Positions 22,638-31,259 of a stretch of 32,492 bases of DNA are shown one piece after another. The notes beneath the pieces were generated by a model. The model did not search any database. It had not been told where the DNA came from and saw nothing but the letters and a program-made list of their open reading frames with translations. The stretch covers positions 1 to 32,492 of the forward strand of contig SVIX01000010.1 of NCBI GenBank assembly GCA_015069285.1, in the 5' to 3' direction. The stretch is from Clostridiales bacterium. GTDB taxonomy: Bacteria; Bacillota; Clostridia; Christensenellales; Borkfalkiaceae. How positions within the stretch are numbered: position 1 is the first letter of the stretch; every line of letters starts with the position of its first letter. The translations under genes and the position numbers were made by a program.

Positions 22638-23951
22638 TTAATCCTCGTCTTTTTTCTCTCGAACGGTAATACGAATAGGCGTACCTGAAAAATCGTACGC
22701 TCTTCTAATGGTATTTTCTAAATATCTTTCGTACGAAAAATGCAACAATCTTTCGTCGTTGACGAACAGCGCGAACGTCGGCGGACATACGCTCACCTGC
22801 GAAGAATAAAATACTCTCATTCTACGCCCTAAATAGGAGGGCGGTTCTTGCAAGCGGATAGCGTCGCCGATTAAATCGTTCAATTCACCCGTAGGCACTT
22901 TAAAAGACGCGTGCGCGTACACTTCTTCCGCCGAGGACAATAATTTGTCCACGCGTTGTCCCGTTTTTGCGGAAATATAAATGGATTTATAATAATCCAT
23001 AAACTTCAAATCCTCTTTGAGTTTTTCCTCAAAACGGTTTATCGTATGCGTATCTTTTTCTACGATATCCCACTTATTCATCACGATTACGGACGGTTTT
23101 CCCTGTTCGTGCACGTACCCGATAATTTTTACGTCCTGTTCGGTTAATCCTTCCGCGCTGTCCACGACGAGCAAACATACGTCGCTCCGTCTTACCGCGT
23201 CGAACGCGCGCATATTGCTGTAATACTCCACGTCGTCCTCTACACTACGCTTTTTACGGATACCCGCCGTATCGATAAGCGTATACGCTTTGTCGCCACG
23301 GAAAAAGAGCGTATCGATAGCGTCGCGCGTCGTACCCGCCATCGGCGTTACGATACTTCTTTCGCTACCCAAAAGCTTATTGACTAAACTCGATTTACCC
23401 GCGTTAGGCTTGCCCACGACCGCAATTTTTAAAGAGGGCACTTTTTCTTCCGTGTTCTCGGGGAAATATTTCAACGCCTCGTCTAAAACGTCGCCAATCC
23501 CTTGAGAGTGTTCAGCGGAAACGGCAAACGGTTCGCCAAGCCCCAAACAATAAAACTCGTATACCTTTTCAGGGGAATAATCGTCAATTTTATTCACTAC
23601 CAAAATAACGGGTTTTTTGCTACGCCGTAAAATATCCGCCACGTCGTAATCGGACGGATGCAATCCGTCCCTGCCGTCCGTAAAAAACAAGATAACGTCC
23701 GCCGTATCAATCGCCACGTCCGCTTGTTTGGCAATTTCTCGCCACATTACGTCTTCGGATTTTAATTCCAAACCACCCGTATCTACCATCGTGAAATTTT
23801 TCCCGCGCCACGTCGCGTCCGTATACAACCTATCGCGCGTAACGCCCGGTCTGTCTTCGGTAATGGAAATTTTTCTACCTGCTACCTTGTTAAAAAAGGT
23901 GCTTTTCCCTACGTTGGGTCTTCCCACCAACGCGATTAAAGGATTTGCCAT
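22638..23951 (-). CDS. der: Ribosome assembly GTPase Der (EngA)
   Basis: A 437-residue double-GTPase required for late 50S subunit assembly. Two G domains in tandem: G1 motifs GRPNVGKS (10-17) and GKPNAGKS (180-187), G3 DTGG (57-60) and DTAG in the second domain, G4 NKID (120-123) and NKWD, then a C-terminal KH-like domain. The ATG at 23951 is used because the G domain begins there and AGGAG precedes it; an in-frame ATG at 23990 would overlap the PHP gene. It sits between the PHP phosphatase and plsY. Confidence 0.96.
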   Translation of the reverse strand: MANPLIALVGRPNVGKSTFFNKVAGRKISITEDRPGVTRDRLYTDATWRGKNFTMVDTGGLELKSEDVMWREIAKQADVAIDTADVILFFTDGRDGLHPSDYDVADILRRSKKPVILVVNKIDDYSPEKVYEFYCLGLGEPFAVSAEHSQGIGDVLDEALKYFPENTEEKVPSLKIAVVGKPNAGKSSLVNKLLGSERSIVTPMAGTTRDAIDTLFFRGDKAYTLIDTAGIRKKRSVEDDVEYYSNMRAFDAVRRSDVCLLVVDSAEGLTEQDVKIIGYVHEQGKPSVIVMNKWDIVEKDTHTINRFEEKLKEDLKFMDYYKSIYISAKTGQRVDKLLSSAEEVYAHASFKVPTGELNDLIGDAIRLQEPPSYLGRRMRVFYSSQVSVCPPTFALFVNDERLLHFSYERYLENTIRRAYDFSGTPIRITVREKKDED

Positions 23952-23968
23952 ACTCCTCTCCTTTTTCT

Positions 23969-24769
23969 TTATAAGTCGATTTTTTGCCATTTGCCGTCGT
24001 ACAAAACGTACGAACCGTCAAACCCGACCTTTTTCAGTAATTTTTTCGTTTCTTCAAAATGCGCGCATATATGTTCCGCTTTATGCGCATCGGACGAAAG
24101 CGCAACCTTCCCTCCGTTTTCCGCAATCATCTTTAACAAGCGTTCGTTGGGACAGGGCGTAGAGCGGAATCCCCTCGTGATAAGTCCCGTATTCACCTCG
24201 AAAATGCTACCCGTTTTTAACGCCTCTTTGAGATAGCTTTCCGCCAATTCCCAATACCGTTCGTTGCCCAAGTAACGCTCTTTTTTCTTTTCGTCGAATT
24301 TAGTAATCAAATCAAAATGCCCGATAACGTCCGGTTTGCGCTTAATAAGATACTCTAAAAAGTAATCGTAATACGCTTTCGCAAACGCCAAATCGTCGTT
24401 ATTATAAAGCTCCAAACAGGTCGTAAAATATTCGTAATTGGAATCGAAGGGGTATTGTTTCCCCTGATAGAGTACGTTATGATACGAACTGATAATATAA
24501 TCGAACTCCTCGCGATTTACGGGGTCGCCCGCATCCTCTTCCACGCCTAAATACACCTGAATTTTATCCGCGTATTTTTCTTTCAGCCTTTTTATTTCCT
24601 TGATATAACCTTCCGTATCCTTCATACAGTACCGCTGGTCGAAATCCATAAACCCGTGGTCGGAAAAACCGAGCGCTTGCAATCCGTTTGCGATTGCGTA
24701 CTTTACTATTTCTTCGGGCGTATTTTGTCCGTCGCTAAACGTCGTATGCATATGATAATTTGCTAACAT
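23969..24769 (-). CDS. PHP-domain phosphatase, histidinol-phosphatase-like (HisJ family)
   Basis: A 266-residue metal-dependent phosphoesterase of the PHP superfamily. N-terminal HMH (H6, H8) binds metal, SDHGF lies near 37-41, and further ligands are in GVEEDAG (around 75-81), VIGHFDL (around 149) and the late SSDAHKA. The pattern LANYHMHTTFSDGQ...ALGFSDH is that of HisJ-type histidinol-phosphatases. No other histidine biosynthesis gene is in the window, so the true substrate could be another phosphate ester. It overlaps the DUF512 gene by seven bases. Confidence 0.85.
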   Translation of the reverse strand: MLANYHMHTTFSDGQNTPEEIVKYAIANGLQALGFSDHGFMDFDQRYCMKDTEGYIKEIKRLKEKYADKIQVYLGVEEDAGDPVNREEFDYIISSYHNVLYQGKQYPFDSNYEYFTTCLELYNNDDLAFAKAYYDYFLEYLIKRKPDVIGHFDLITKFDEKKKERYLGNERYWELAESYLKEALKTGSIFEVNTGLITRGFRSTPCPNERLLKMIAENGGKVALSSDAHKAEHICAHFEETKKLLKKVGFDGSYVLYDGKWQKIDL

Positions 24770-26091
24770 TTCTTACCTCTTGCGTCTTTTTTCGTGGACA
24801 ATATTTCAATCAATCCCGTTCCTCCGCGATAATTTACGCGGATGTTTTTCACGCCGATTGCCTTTTTTAACGCCGACAGCGTCATACCGCAAAGGAAAAC
24901 TTCTTCCCCTTCTTTTAACATATTCCCGTCGAGCACCAACTCGTCGAACGCCTCGCCCGTAGCTTTATACGAGGACACGGCGTTTAACACGTCCCTGCCC
25001 GTGAGTAAACCCGTACAGGTAACCGTTTCCCCGAAAAATTCGTTTTTGACGGATAATACGCTCGCTTGTAAATTGTTTATCTTTGCGTTACACGCGTCCA
25101 CGACCTTTTCTAACGGTTTTTGCGCGCTGACGCCACAAATAATCAAAGATTTTTTTTCTTTTTTCAATTTAGCGGATACGCTCTCAAGCGCGGAAAAGGC
25201 GTCGCATAAAAATTTCGTCGTCAGCCCCACGCCGTTTTCAATTTGCGCAAAGTCGCCGTAAAAATGTGCGTTTTTAAAATCCCGCCCCGCTTTAATAAAA
25301 TACTCGTCGGCAGGCAATAAAAAGGGAACGCCGAATTCTGCGTTTAATCTATCCGCCAACTCCAAAATTTCTTCGCTTTGCGTTTTATCCACGTCGGGAA
25401 TCTCCGTTAAACCTTGTCGATATTTGGTCAATCCCGTCGGAACGAACGCTAAATCCCTAACTTTAGGATAATAGGCAAACAAATCCCTTGCCGTACGCTC
25501 TAATTCCGCTCCGTCGTTTTCCTTAGGCACGATAACCGCCTGACAATGCAAGCAAACCCCGCCTTTGACGAGCGTATCGATTTGCGAAAGAATCTTCCCC
25601 GCGTGACGGTTGCGCAATAATTTTACGCGAAGGTCGGGATTGGTCGTATGCACGGAAACGTACAACGGCGAAAGCCCCAAGCGTACGATTCTATGCAACC
25701 CGTCGTCCGATAAATTGGTCAGCGTAACGAAATTACCGCAAGCAAAACTCATAGAATAATCGTCGTCTTTTACGTATAAACTTTCGCGCATACCTTTGGG
25801 CATTTGGTCCACGAAACAAAACACGCAACGGTTTTGACAGGTACGGATTTTTGAGTTTTTCGCAAACTCCAACCCCAAGTCTTCCCCCTCGTCCTTTTCC
25901 ACCGTCACTTTTTTTTCTTCGCCCGTACGGCTATCGCGAACGGTGAGCGTAAAATGCGACCGTTCGTTATAATACAAATAATCCAATTCGTCTTCACAGG
26001 GAAAATCGTCGAACGCCGTGAGCGTATCGCCCGTTTCCAAACCGAGCGTTTTTGCAAGACTATTCCCTTTTACCTTGGTAATTCGCAACAT
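24763..26091 (-). CDS. DUF512 radical SAM protein with N-terminal PDZ-like domain
   Basis: A 442-residue protein of the DUF512 family. It has an N-terminal PDZ-like segment (about 1-65; VKGNSLAKTLGLETGDTL), a radical SAM cluster motif CQNRCVFC (C85, C89, C92), and a C-terminal DUF512 domain ending RGGTGLIEI. The reaction is unknown; near-constant linkage to der in Clostridia hints at a role in ribosome or RNA metabolism, but that is inference. It starts 26 bases after rluD, preceded by AAAGGAAG at an unusually long distance, and overlaps the PHP gene downstream. Confidence 0.9.
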   Translation of the reverse strand: MLRITKVKGNSLAKTLGLETGDTLTAFDDFPCEDELDYLYYNERSHFTLTVRDSRTGEEKKVTVEKDEGEDLGLEFAKNSKIRTCQNRCVFCFVDQMPKGMRESLYVKDDDYSMSFACGNFVTLTNLSDDGLHRIVRLGLSPLYVSVHTTNPDLRVKLLRNRHAGKILSQIDTLVKGGVCLHCQAVIVPKENDGAELERTARDLFAYYPKVRDLAFVPTGLTKYRQGLTEIPDVDKTQSEEILELADRLNAEFGVPFLLPADEYFIKAGRDFKNAHFYGDFAQIENGVGLTTKFLCDAFSALESVSAKLKKEKKSLIICGVSAQKPLEKVVDACNAKINNLQASVLSVKNEFFGETVTCTGLLTGRDVLNAVSSYKATGEAFDELVLDGNMLKEGEEVFLCGMTLSALKKAIGVKNIRVNYRGGTGLIEILSTKKDARGKKC

Positions 26092-26117
26092 ACCGATTTT
26101 ATAACTTCCTTTACCGT

Positions 26118-27077
26118 TTAGGGGTGAAAAAGATAGGCAAACGCATTCTCATCTAAGTCGAAACGCTTGCAAAGTTTTCGCAAAATCTCCGCAAACACGG
26201 GGGGCAGATATGCGTTAAAAGTCATTCTTTCCTCCGTTTTAGGATGCGTCAACTCTAATTGCCACGCGTGCAGAAGTTGTCCGTCCGCGTTTAATTTTTG
26301 TTTTTTAAACCCGTACACGGGGTCACCGGCAACGGGATGTCCGATATGCTTTGCGTGTACGCGGATTTGATGCGTTCTGCCCGTTTGCAAAGTAAATTTA
26401 CAAAGGGTAAACTCCGTCCCAAAACGCGCAACCACTTCGTAATCGGTAACGGCGATTTTTCCTTTCCCGTCGGGCAAAACCGCCATTTTCAAACGCTCGG
26501 TGGGGTGTCGGCCTATGTCCGTAACAATTCTACCGCCGTCCGTTTTCACGTTTCCTTCCAACAAAGCAAAATAGGTACGCTTACACGTTTTTTCAGCAAT
26601 CTGTTTAGCCAAAGCAACGTGCGCCCTATCGTTTTTCGCCACCACCAACAATCCCGTCGTATCCTTGTCTATGCGATGCACGATACCGGGACGCAACACT
26701 CCGCCTATACCGCTAAGCGAATCAAGCGCAAAAAGCAACGCGTTGACGAGCGTACCGCTATCCACGCCGTTCCCCACGTGTACCGTCATTCCCTTGGGTT
26801 TATTGACAATCGCAAAATCCTCGTCTTGGTACACGATTTCAATCGGAATATTCTCCGCGCGCACGCTATAATCAACGGGGTCGGGCACGCAAAGTTCAAC
26901 TACGTCCCCGACTTTTACGTCCGCGCCCGCTTTCGTTTGCGTGCAACCGTTGACGAGAACGGCGGAGTCTTCTATTAGTTTTTTGATGCGGGAACGGGTA
27001 AACTCGTCCGTTTGTTCGCTTAAAAACACGTCCAAGCGTTTGCCTCCGCTTTCCGCAACGAATAAGCGTTTATCCAT
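26118..27077 (-). CDS. rluD: Ribosomal large-subunit pseudouridine synthase, RluD type
   Basis: Converts uridine to pseudouridine in 23S rRNA. The 319-residue protein has an N-terminal S4 RNA-binding domain (about 13-60; KRLDVFL, SRSRIKKLI-like stretch) and a catalytic domain with HRIDKDTTG (134-142, D137 nucleophile), followed by GRTHQIRVH. The ATG at 27077 is used; it lies inside the last codons of lspA (AATAATGG, stop at 27070), so translation is coupled, and no strong ribosome binding site is needed or seen. RluC/RluB-type specificity cannot be excluded. Confidence 0.9.
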   Translation of the reverse strand: MDKRLFVAESGGKRLDVFLSEQTDEFTRSRIKKLIEDSAVLVNGCTQTKAGADVKVGDVVELCVPDPVDYSVRAENIPIEIVYQDEDFAIVNKPKGMTVHVGNGVDSGTLVNALLFALDSLSGIGGVLRPGIVHRIDKDTTGLLVVAKNDRAHVALAKQIAEKTCKRTYFALLEGNVKTDGGRIVTDIGRHPTERLKMAVLPDGKGKIAVTDYEVVARFGTEFTLCKFTLQTGRTHQIRVHAKHIGHPVAGDPVYGFKKQKLNADGQLLHAWQLELTHPKTEERMTFNAYLPPVFAEILRKLCKRFDLDENAFAYLFHP

Positions 27078-27714
27078 TATTTTGTTTCGCCTGTTTTTTT
27101 GCTTCGGCTTTTTCTTCCGCCTCTTTTGCAAGCGCTTTATATTTTTTCGTTGCAGGGAAAACGGCGTCCGTATCCAAAAACAGTAGCGCCAACACGAGAA
27201 TCACCGCGCCTATGGAAATAAAGAAATCCGCAAAATTGCAAACGGCAAACCCGAAACGGCTTAAATCCACCATATCGCGAACTCCGTACGCGCCGTTCGC
27301 TTCCCAAACGCGATAATATACTCTATCAATCAAATTGCCCGCGCCACCGCTGACGATGAAGACGAGCGCGGTATTTAACCAACTACGACGCTTATCCGTT
27401 TTGCAATATAAAACGGCAAGCCCTGCCATCATGATGCCCGTCACGGCAATTACCGCTATTTTCAAGACGGGCGACGCGTCTGACCCCAAACCGTAAGAAA
27501 TACCGCGATTGTAGGTGATACGGAATTCTATCCAGTTGGGAATGAAAGAAATCTTGCTTGGACTCCCTGCGGAAGAAAAATATACGTCCGCCAAAAGTTT
27601 GGTCAGTTGGTCAACGAAAACGAGCAAAAGGAAAAGAAATATTCCCCACCATTTACTACCTTTCATTAAGCCCCCTTTTTTCGCAGACTCGTTTAAGAGT
27701 TCGTTGTTTTTCAT
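27070..27714 (-). CDS. lspA: Lipoprotein signal peptidase (signal peptidase II)
   Basis: Cleaves the signal peptide of prolipoproteins after lipid attachment by Lgt. The 214-residue protein has four membrane helices and the family motifs FVDQLTK (around 33-39), NRGISYG (around 69-75), GGAGNLIDRV (around 121-130), and FAVCNFADFFIS with the catalytic Asp. The usual length is about 160; extra residues are a hydrophilic N-terminus and an Ala/Lys-rich C-terminal tail. The ATG at 27714 shares a base with the pncB stop (TAATG) and has AAGGA upstream; an internal ATG at codon 17 is possible. Works with lgt, two genes upstream. Confidence 0.94.
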   Translation of the reverse strand: MKNNELLNESAKKGGLMKGSKWWGIFLFLLLVFVDQLTKLLADVYFSSAGSPSKISFIPNWIEFRITYNRGISYGLGSDASPVLKIAVIAVTGIMMAGLAVLYCKTDKRRSWLNTALVFIVSGGAGNLIDRVYYRVWEANGAYGVRDMVDLSRFGFAVCNFADFFISIGAVILVLALLFLDTDAVFPATKKYKALAKEAEEKAEAKKQAKQNNG

Positions 27715-29168
27715 TATCGTATATCCTTTTTCGTCTTTTTTCTAATATCGTCTATCAACCCGAATTTTAAGGTATGCAATTTTTTGGAAAGGTCTACTTT
27801 ATACACGTGCGGTAAATCTAAACGCAAATATTCTTCCCAGAACTTAGAAAGTCGCTGTTTTGAAAATTCACGAATTTCTACAAGCTTAGGGAATTGGTAC
27901 ACGAGTTTGCCCTTTTCCACGATGGTATGCTGTAATTCCTCGGCGTAGAAATTTTCTACTTCGTGTTGTTTCCAAGTTTCTACGGGGTGGAAAAGCGTCA
28001 AAGGCTGACTGTCGTCCACGCTTTCTTCACGCAAGGTAATTAAGTCGGCTATTGCCATTCCGTCCGTTTTGTCGTATAAACGGTACAACTTTTTAAACGC
28101 GGGATTGGTAATCTTCGCCGTGTTATCCGAAAGCTTGATTTTCGGGGTCATACTGCCGTCTTTATGTATGACCGCGGAAAGTTTATAGACCCCGCCAAGA
28201 GCAGGCAAGTCTTCGGAGGTTATCAAACGCGTACCCACGCCCCAAGAATCGATTCTCGCGCCCTGTTGTATAAGCGAGTTTATCGAACGCTCGTCCAAAT
28301 CCCCCGACACGCAAATAATCGCTTCGGGGAAACCTGCCTCGTCCAACATTTTGCGGGCTTTTTTGGAAAGATACGCCAAATCCCCGCTATCTAAACGGAT
28401 TCCCTTGGGTTTATAGCCCTTTTCTTTTAATTCTCTAAACACTTTAATCGCGTTAGGAACACCGCTACGGAGCGTATCGTAAGTATCGACGAGAAGTAAA
28501 CAATTTTCAGGATACGCATCTGCATACGCGCGGAACGCTTCGTATTCGGTAGGATAATCCATTACCCAGCTATGCGCCATCGTACCCGCAGCGGGCACAC
28601 CGAAGGCTTGCGCCGCAATTACGTTGGAAGTAGACGCGCAACCGCCGATAACCGCCGCCCTCGCGCCGTAAATACCTGCGTCCGGACCTTGCGCTCTTCG
28701 TAAACCAAATTCCATTACCACGCCTTTTCCTTGCGTCGCGCGACAAATCTTCGAAGACTTCGTTGCGATAAGGGTTTGGTGATTGATGATATTAAGTAAC
28801 GCCGTTTCCGCAAACTGCGCTTGAATAAGGGGTGCTTTCACCGTTAAAATAGGTTCGCCGGGGAACACGGGTTCGCCCTCGCGAACGGCGTATACGTCGC
28901 CCGTGAATTTCATCGTGCGTAAATACGCCAAAAATCCCTCGTCAAAAAGGTTCAACGAACGCAAATACGCAATATCCTCCTCGTCAAAATGCCAATTAAG
29001 CAGGTATTCTACCGCTTGTTGCAAACCTGCGGCGAGGGAATAGGTAATCAACGCGTTTTTTCTAAAAAACAAATCGAACACGACTTCTTCTTCGTGTTTG
29101 TTTTGACGGTAAAAACCGTACCCCATCGTCAGTTGGTATAAATCGGTAAGTAAAGTAAGATTTCTCAT
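27714..29168 (-). CDS. pncB: Nicotinate phosphoribosyltransferase
   Basis: Makes nicotinate mononucleotide from nicotinate and PRPP, first step of the Preiss-Handler salvage route. The 484-residue protein opens LLTDLYQLTMGYGFY, the usual NAPRTase N-terminus, with FDLFFRKN, EFGLRRAQG (around 153-161), SHSW-like AHSWVMDYP, IRLDSGDL and WGVGTRL characteristic of the phosphate-binding barrel. Its product is consumed toward nadE, encoded 13 kb away. Its start overlaps the lgt stop by four bases and its stop overlaps the lspA start, so it is embedded between two lipoprotein-processing genes without clear functional reason. Confidence 0.95.
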   Translation of the reverse strand: MRNLTLLTDLYQLTMGYGFYRQNKHEEEVVFDLFFRKNALITYSLAAGLQQAVEYLLNWHFDEEDIAYLRSLNLFDEGFLAYLRTMKFTGDVYAVREGEPVFPGEPILTVKAPLIQAQFAETALLNIINHQTLIATKSSKICRATQGKGVVMEFGLRRAQGPDAGIYGARAAVIGGCASTSNVIAAQAFGVPAAGTMAHSWVMDYPTEYEAFRAYADAYPENCLLLVDTYDTLRSGVPNAIKVFRELKEKGYKPKGIRLDSGDLAYLSKKARKMLDEAGFPEAIICVSGDLDERSINSLIQQGARIDSWGVGTRLITSEDLPALGGVYKLSAVIHKDGSMTPKIKLSDNTAKITNPAFKKLYRLYDKTDGMAIADLITLREESVDDSQPLTLFHPVETWKQHEVENFYAEELQHTIVEKGKLVYQFPKLVEIREFSKQRLSKFWEEYLRLDLPHVYKVDLSKKLHTLKFGLIDDIRKKTKKDIR

Positions 29169-30220
29169 TTTTCTATCTCCTCCGTTTTATTTTCTTCGTT
29201 TTTCGACGTGTTTTTGTTTTTCGCGTCGGTTTTTTTCTCGTAGCGTTCGGGATAAATTTTACACATCATATTGATGTCGGTATAATAGGCAATTTCCCGT
29301 TTATAATCCCCGATATAATCGGTGATGCCGTACGGGTCGCCGTTCAATGAACCGATAAAAGCGCCTTCCTTTTGTTTGTTGCGAACGAGCAGATATATCA
29401 AAAGACCTACCCCGCCAAGACATAACAGTATTGAAGTGACCATAGACCAAGGAATGGACTCGCCGAGAATAAAGCTCGAATCACGCAAAGGTTCCATAAT
29501 CGAACGGGTTAAACCGTAAACGGCGAAATAAAGCGCGGTGTTGATACCGTTGGGTTTTTTAGGATTTTTCCAAGCGTGGATAAACAAAGCTATCGCCGCC
29601 GATAAGGTAATAATGCTTTCGTACAAGAAGAACGCGTAGTGCCAAGTTCCGCCCGTGATATCCGTTTCAAAACCGAACAGTTTAGAAAAAGTAAGGGTAA
29701 CCGTTTGCATACAATTCCCCGACTCGTTGATATACACGCCTATCGGAAAGAAATGCAACGCCTCGTTGGTTATTTCCGTACCGTATACTTCCTGATTGGC
29801 AAAATTCCCCCAACGCCCTATCGCTTGCGCGAGGAGCAAACCTACGACGATGCAATCGCCAACACGGAAAAAGTTGACTTTTTTAATGATACAAACGAGC
29901 GCAACGCTGATAACGCCCCCTAAAATACCACCCATAATGGAAAGTCCGCCCTTGCGAATGGAGTCTATCGCGAACCATTCGGAAATGGGCATACCGTCCG
30001 TAATGCAATAGAACAAACGCGTAGTAATGATTGCTACGGGTAAACACACGCAAAAAAAGGTCAAAAATAAATCGGGCGACATATTTCTGCGTTTAAAGAG
30101 CGCGGAAATGACGAAAAACGCGGATATCATTCCGCAAACGATAATAATCGCGTACGCGTGAATTTTAAATCCGCCGATCATAATTCCGGGAGATTGAGCT
30201 AAAAGTGTCGTTACGTCCAT
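29165..30220 (-). CDS. lgt: Prolipoprotein diacylglyceryl transferase
   Basis: Attaches diacylglycerol to the lipobox cysteine of prolipoproteins, the step before LspA. The 351-residue membrane protein has seven hydrophobic segments, the Lgt signature GRWGNFANQEVYG (around 137-149) and a second conserved GLTRSIMEPLR region. The usual length is near 270; the excess is a hydrophilic C-terminal tail from about 290 onward, ending in a Lys/Asn/Glu-rich stretch. First gene of the ten-gene minus-strand run, with GAGAGGA before the ATG and its own promoter. Confidence 0.94.
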   Translation of the reverse strand: MDVTTLLAQSPGIMIGGFKIHAYAIIIVCGMISAFFVISALFKRRNMSPDLFLTFFCVCLPVAIITTRLFYCITDGMPISEWFAIDSIRKGGLSIMGGILGGVISVALVCIIKKVNFFRVGDCIVVGLLLAQAIGRWGNFANQEVYGTEITNEALHFFPIGVYINESGNCMQTVTLTFSKLFGFETDITGGTWHYAFFLYESIITLSAAIALFIHAWKNPKKPNGINTALYFAVYGLTRSIMEPLRDSSFILGESIPWSMVTSILLCLGGVGLLIYLLVRNKQKEGAFIGSLNGDPYGITDYIGDYKREIAYYTDINMMCKIYPERYEKKTDAKNKNTSKNEENKTEEIEK

Positions 30221-30255
30221 AACTTTTTTCCTCTCAAAAAAAGATTATCACTATT

Positions 30256-30284
30256 ATTATAGCATAATAATAAAAAATCGTCAA
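30256..30284 (-). promoter_or_regulatory. lgt operon promoter
   Basis: TTGACG (30279-30284, minus strand), 17-base spacer, TATAAT (30256-30261). The -35 hexamer lies within one arm of the folT terminator hairpin. Confidence 0.82.
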
Positions 30285-30302
30285 GAATGCGTTGACGATT
30301 TT
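30272..30302 (-). terminator. folT terminator
   Basis: AATCGTCAA / TTGACGATT stem (30276-30300) with loop CGCATTC and a T run on the minus strand, after the folT stop. The 3' arm supplies the -35 of the lgt promoter, so the two elements overlap. Confidence 0.85.
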
Positions 30303-30319
30303 TTATATTTTTCACATTT

Positions 30320-30976
30320 TTAACTGATTTTTAGTTTCAACGCTTTTATCCGCGCCACCGACGGCAATATGGCGATAAACAACGCGTAATTGAATACGCT
30401 ATTCCAAATTTGTCCTTTAAAAATTAAGCGATATACGATATACCCCCAAAAGGAAACGTCACCGCCAAACCGACTTGCGATATAATCGAGCACCGCCGTA
30501 GAAAAGCCCATCGCGCGGTTATAAAAATAAAAGCCCGTACTGTTAATCCCCACCGTACACACGAGAAAGGTCACGATACAAACGCCGAACAGCTTTAACC
30601 AAACCGCCCACTTTTTCTCGCAGGGGAACCCGTTAAAAATCATACCCGACAACAACGCAAACACGCCCGTGGATAGCCCCACCCACGGCATATACATATA
30701 CGCGGGATTGGCGAGAAAGCCTAAGAAATCCCCCAACACGCAAGCGGTAAAACCAAATACCGCGCCGATAATCACGCCCGTTAAAAGCGCAACGGTAATC
30801 GTCAACGAGAATTGATTGTCCAAGAACTTAAACTCAAAGAAATTCGTCGCGATACAAAGCGCCGTCATCACGGCAATATACGCGATTTTACGGCTTTGAT
30901 TTTTACCTGCAAGCGTTCGGGAAAACAACAACCGTTTCCAAAAGGGCGTTTTTTCCTCTTCTTTCGTATAATGCAT
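30320..30976 (-). CDS. folT: ECF transporter substrate-binding component, folate-type
   Basis: A 218-residue membrane protein with about six helices: KIAYIAVMTALCIATNF opening helix, GVIIGAVFGFTACVLGDFLGFL in the middle and a YMPWVG segment, the pattern of S components of energy-coupling-factor importers. Folate specificity is assigned because the gene lies behind a THF riboswitch, the standard control of folT in Clostridia; sequence alone would only support an ECF S component. AAGGAGG lies nine bases before ATG and is held in a leader hairpin. The shared ECF ATPase and T subunits are not in the window. Confidence 0.88.
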   Translation of the reverse strand: MHYTKEEEKTPFWKRLLFSRTLAGKNQSRKIAYIAVMTALCIATNFFEFKFLDNQFSLTITVALLTGVIIGAVFGFTACVLGDFLGFLANPAYMYMPWVGLSTGVFALLSGMIFNGFPCEKKWAVWLKLFGVCIVTFLVCTVGINSTGFYFYNRAMGFSTAVLDYIASRFGGDVSFWGYIVYRLIFKGQIWNSVFNYALFIAILPSVARIKALKLKIS

Positions 30977-30984
30977 AAAATAAA

Positions 30985-31005
30985 ACCTCCTTAACGTAAG
31001 AAGGT
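30985..31005 (-). promoter_or_regulatory. Ribosome-binding-site sequestering hairpin of folT
   Basis: Minus strand ACCTTCTTA-CGT-TAAGGAGGT: nine pairs (one G-U) that bury the AAGGAGG site. GCGGAC just upstream (31003-31008 region) is complementary to GTCCGC in the 3' strand of the aptamer (31064-31069 region), giving an alternative pairing when the aptamer is unfolded. The expected logic is folate present, site hidden, gene off. Confidence 0.75.
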
Positions 31006-31061
31006 CCGCGATTTTAAGGGGATAAATTTGCGTTCAACGCATACCTGTATACCCCGTTTTC

Positions 31062-31170
31062 GTAGCGGACGCGCCTTTGCACCGCAGAAAACGACGGATA
31101 AAATTACCGTTTTCTTTCGTCCACCGACAACGTCCCGTTCGGTGACACTTTACGCGCAAAAGGCTACTCA
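31062..31170 (-). promoter_or_regulatory. Tetrahydrofolate (THF) riboswitch
   Basis: Minus strand motifs in order: GAGTAG, TTTTGCGCG, AAGTGT, CACCGAACGGGACGTTGTCGGTG, GACGAA, then GCGGTGCAAAGG and TCCGCTAC. The helix GTAGC (31163-31167) / GCTAC (31062-31066) closes the aptamer and CCTTTTGC / GCAAAGG forms the next stem. These conserved blocks and their order are those of the THF aptamer that governs folT and folate genes in Bacillota. An extra A/T hairpin (GAAAACG ... CGTTTTC, near 31083-31118) extends one arm. Confidence 0.92.
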
Positions 31171-31185
31171 ACTTTTGTTAGACTC

Positions 31186-31214
31186 ATTATACCTCGTTCC
31201 CAAAGAAAACGCAA
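31186..31214 (-). promoter_or_regulatory. folT promoter
   Basis: TTGCGT (31209-31214, minus strand), 17-base spacer, TATAAT (31186-31191). Transcription should begin about ten bases before the aptamer. Confidence 0.78.
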
Positions 31215-31259
31215 GCGTTTGCACGCATAATTTTTACTTTTTTTACAGAAACTTAGCGT

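Noticed and set aside
26298-26978. Plus-strand open frame of 226 codons opposite rluD
   Set aside because: Antisense shadow of a gene with all catalytic motifs intact; no initiation signals.
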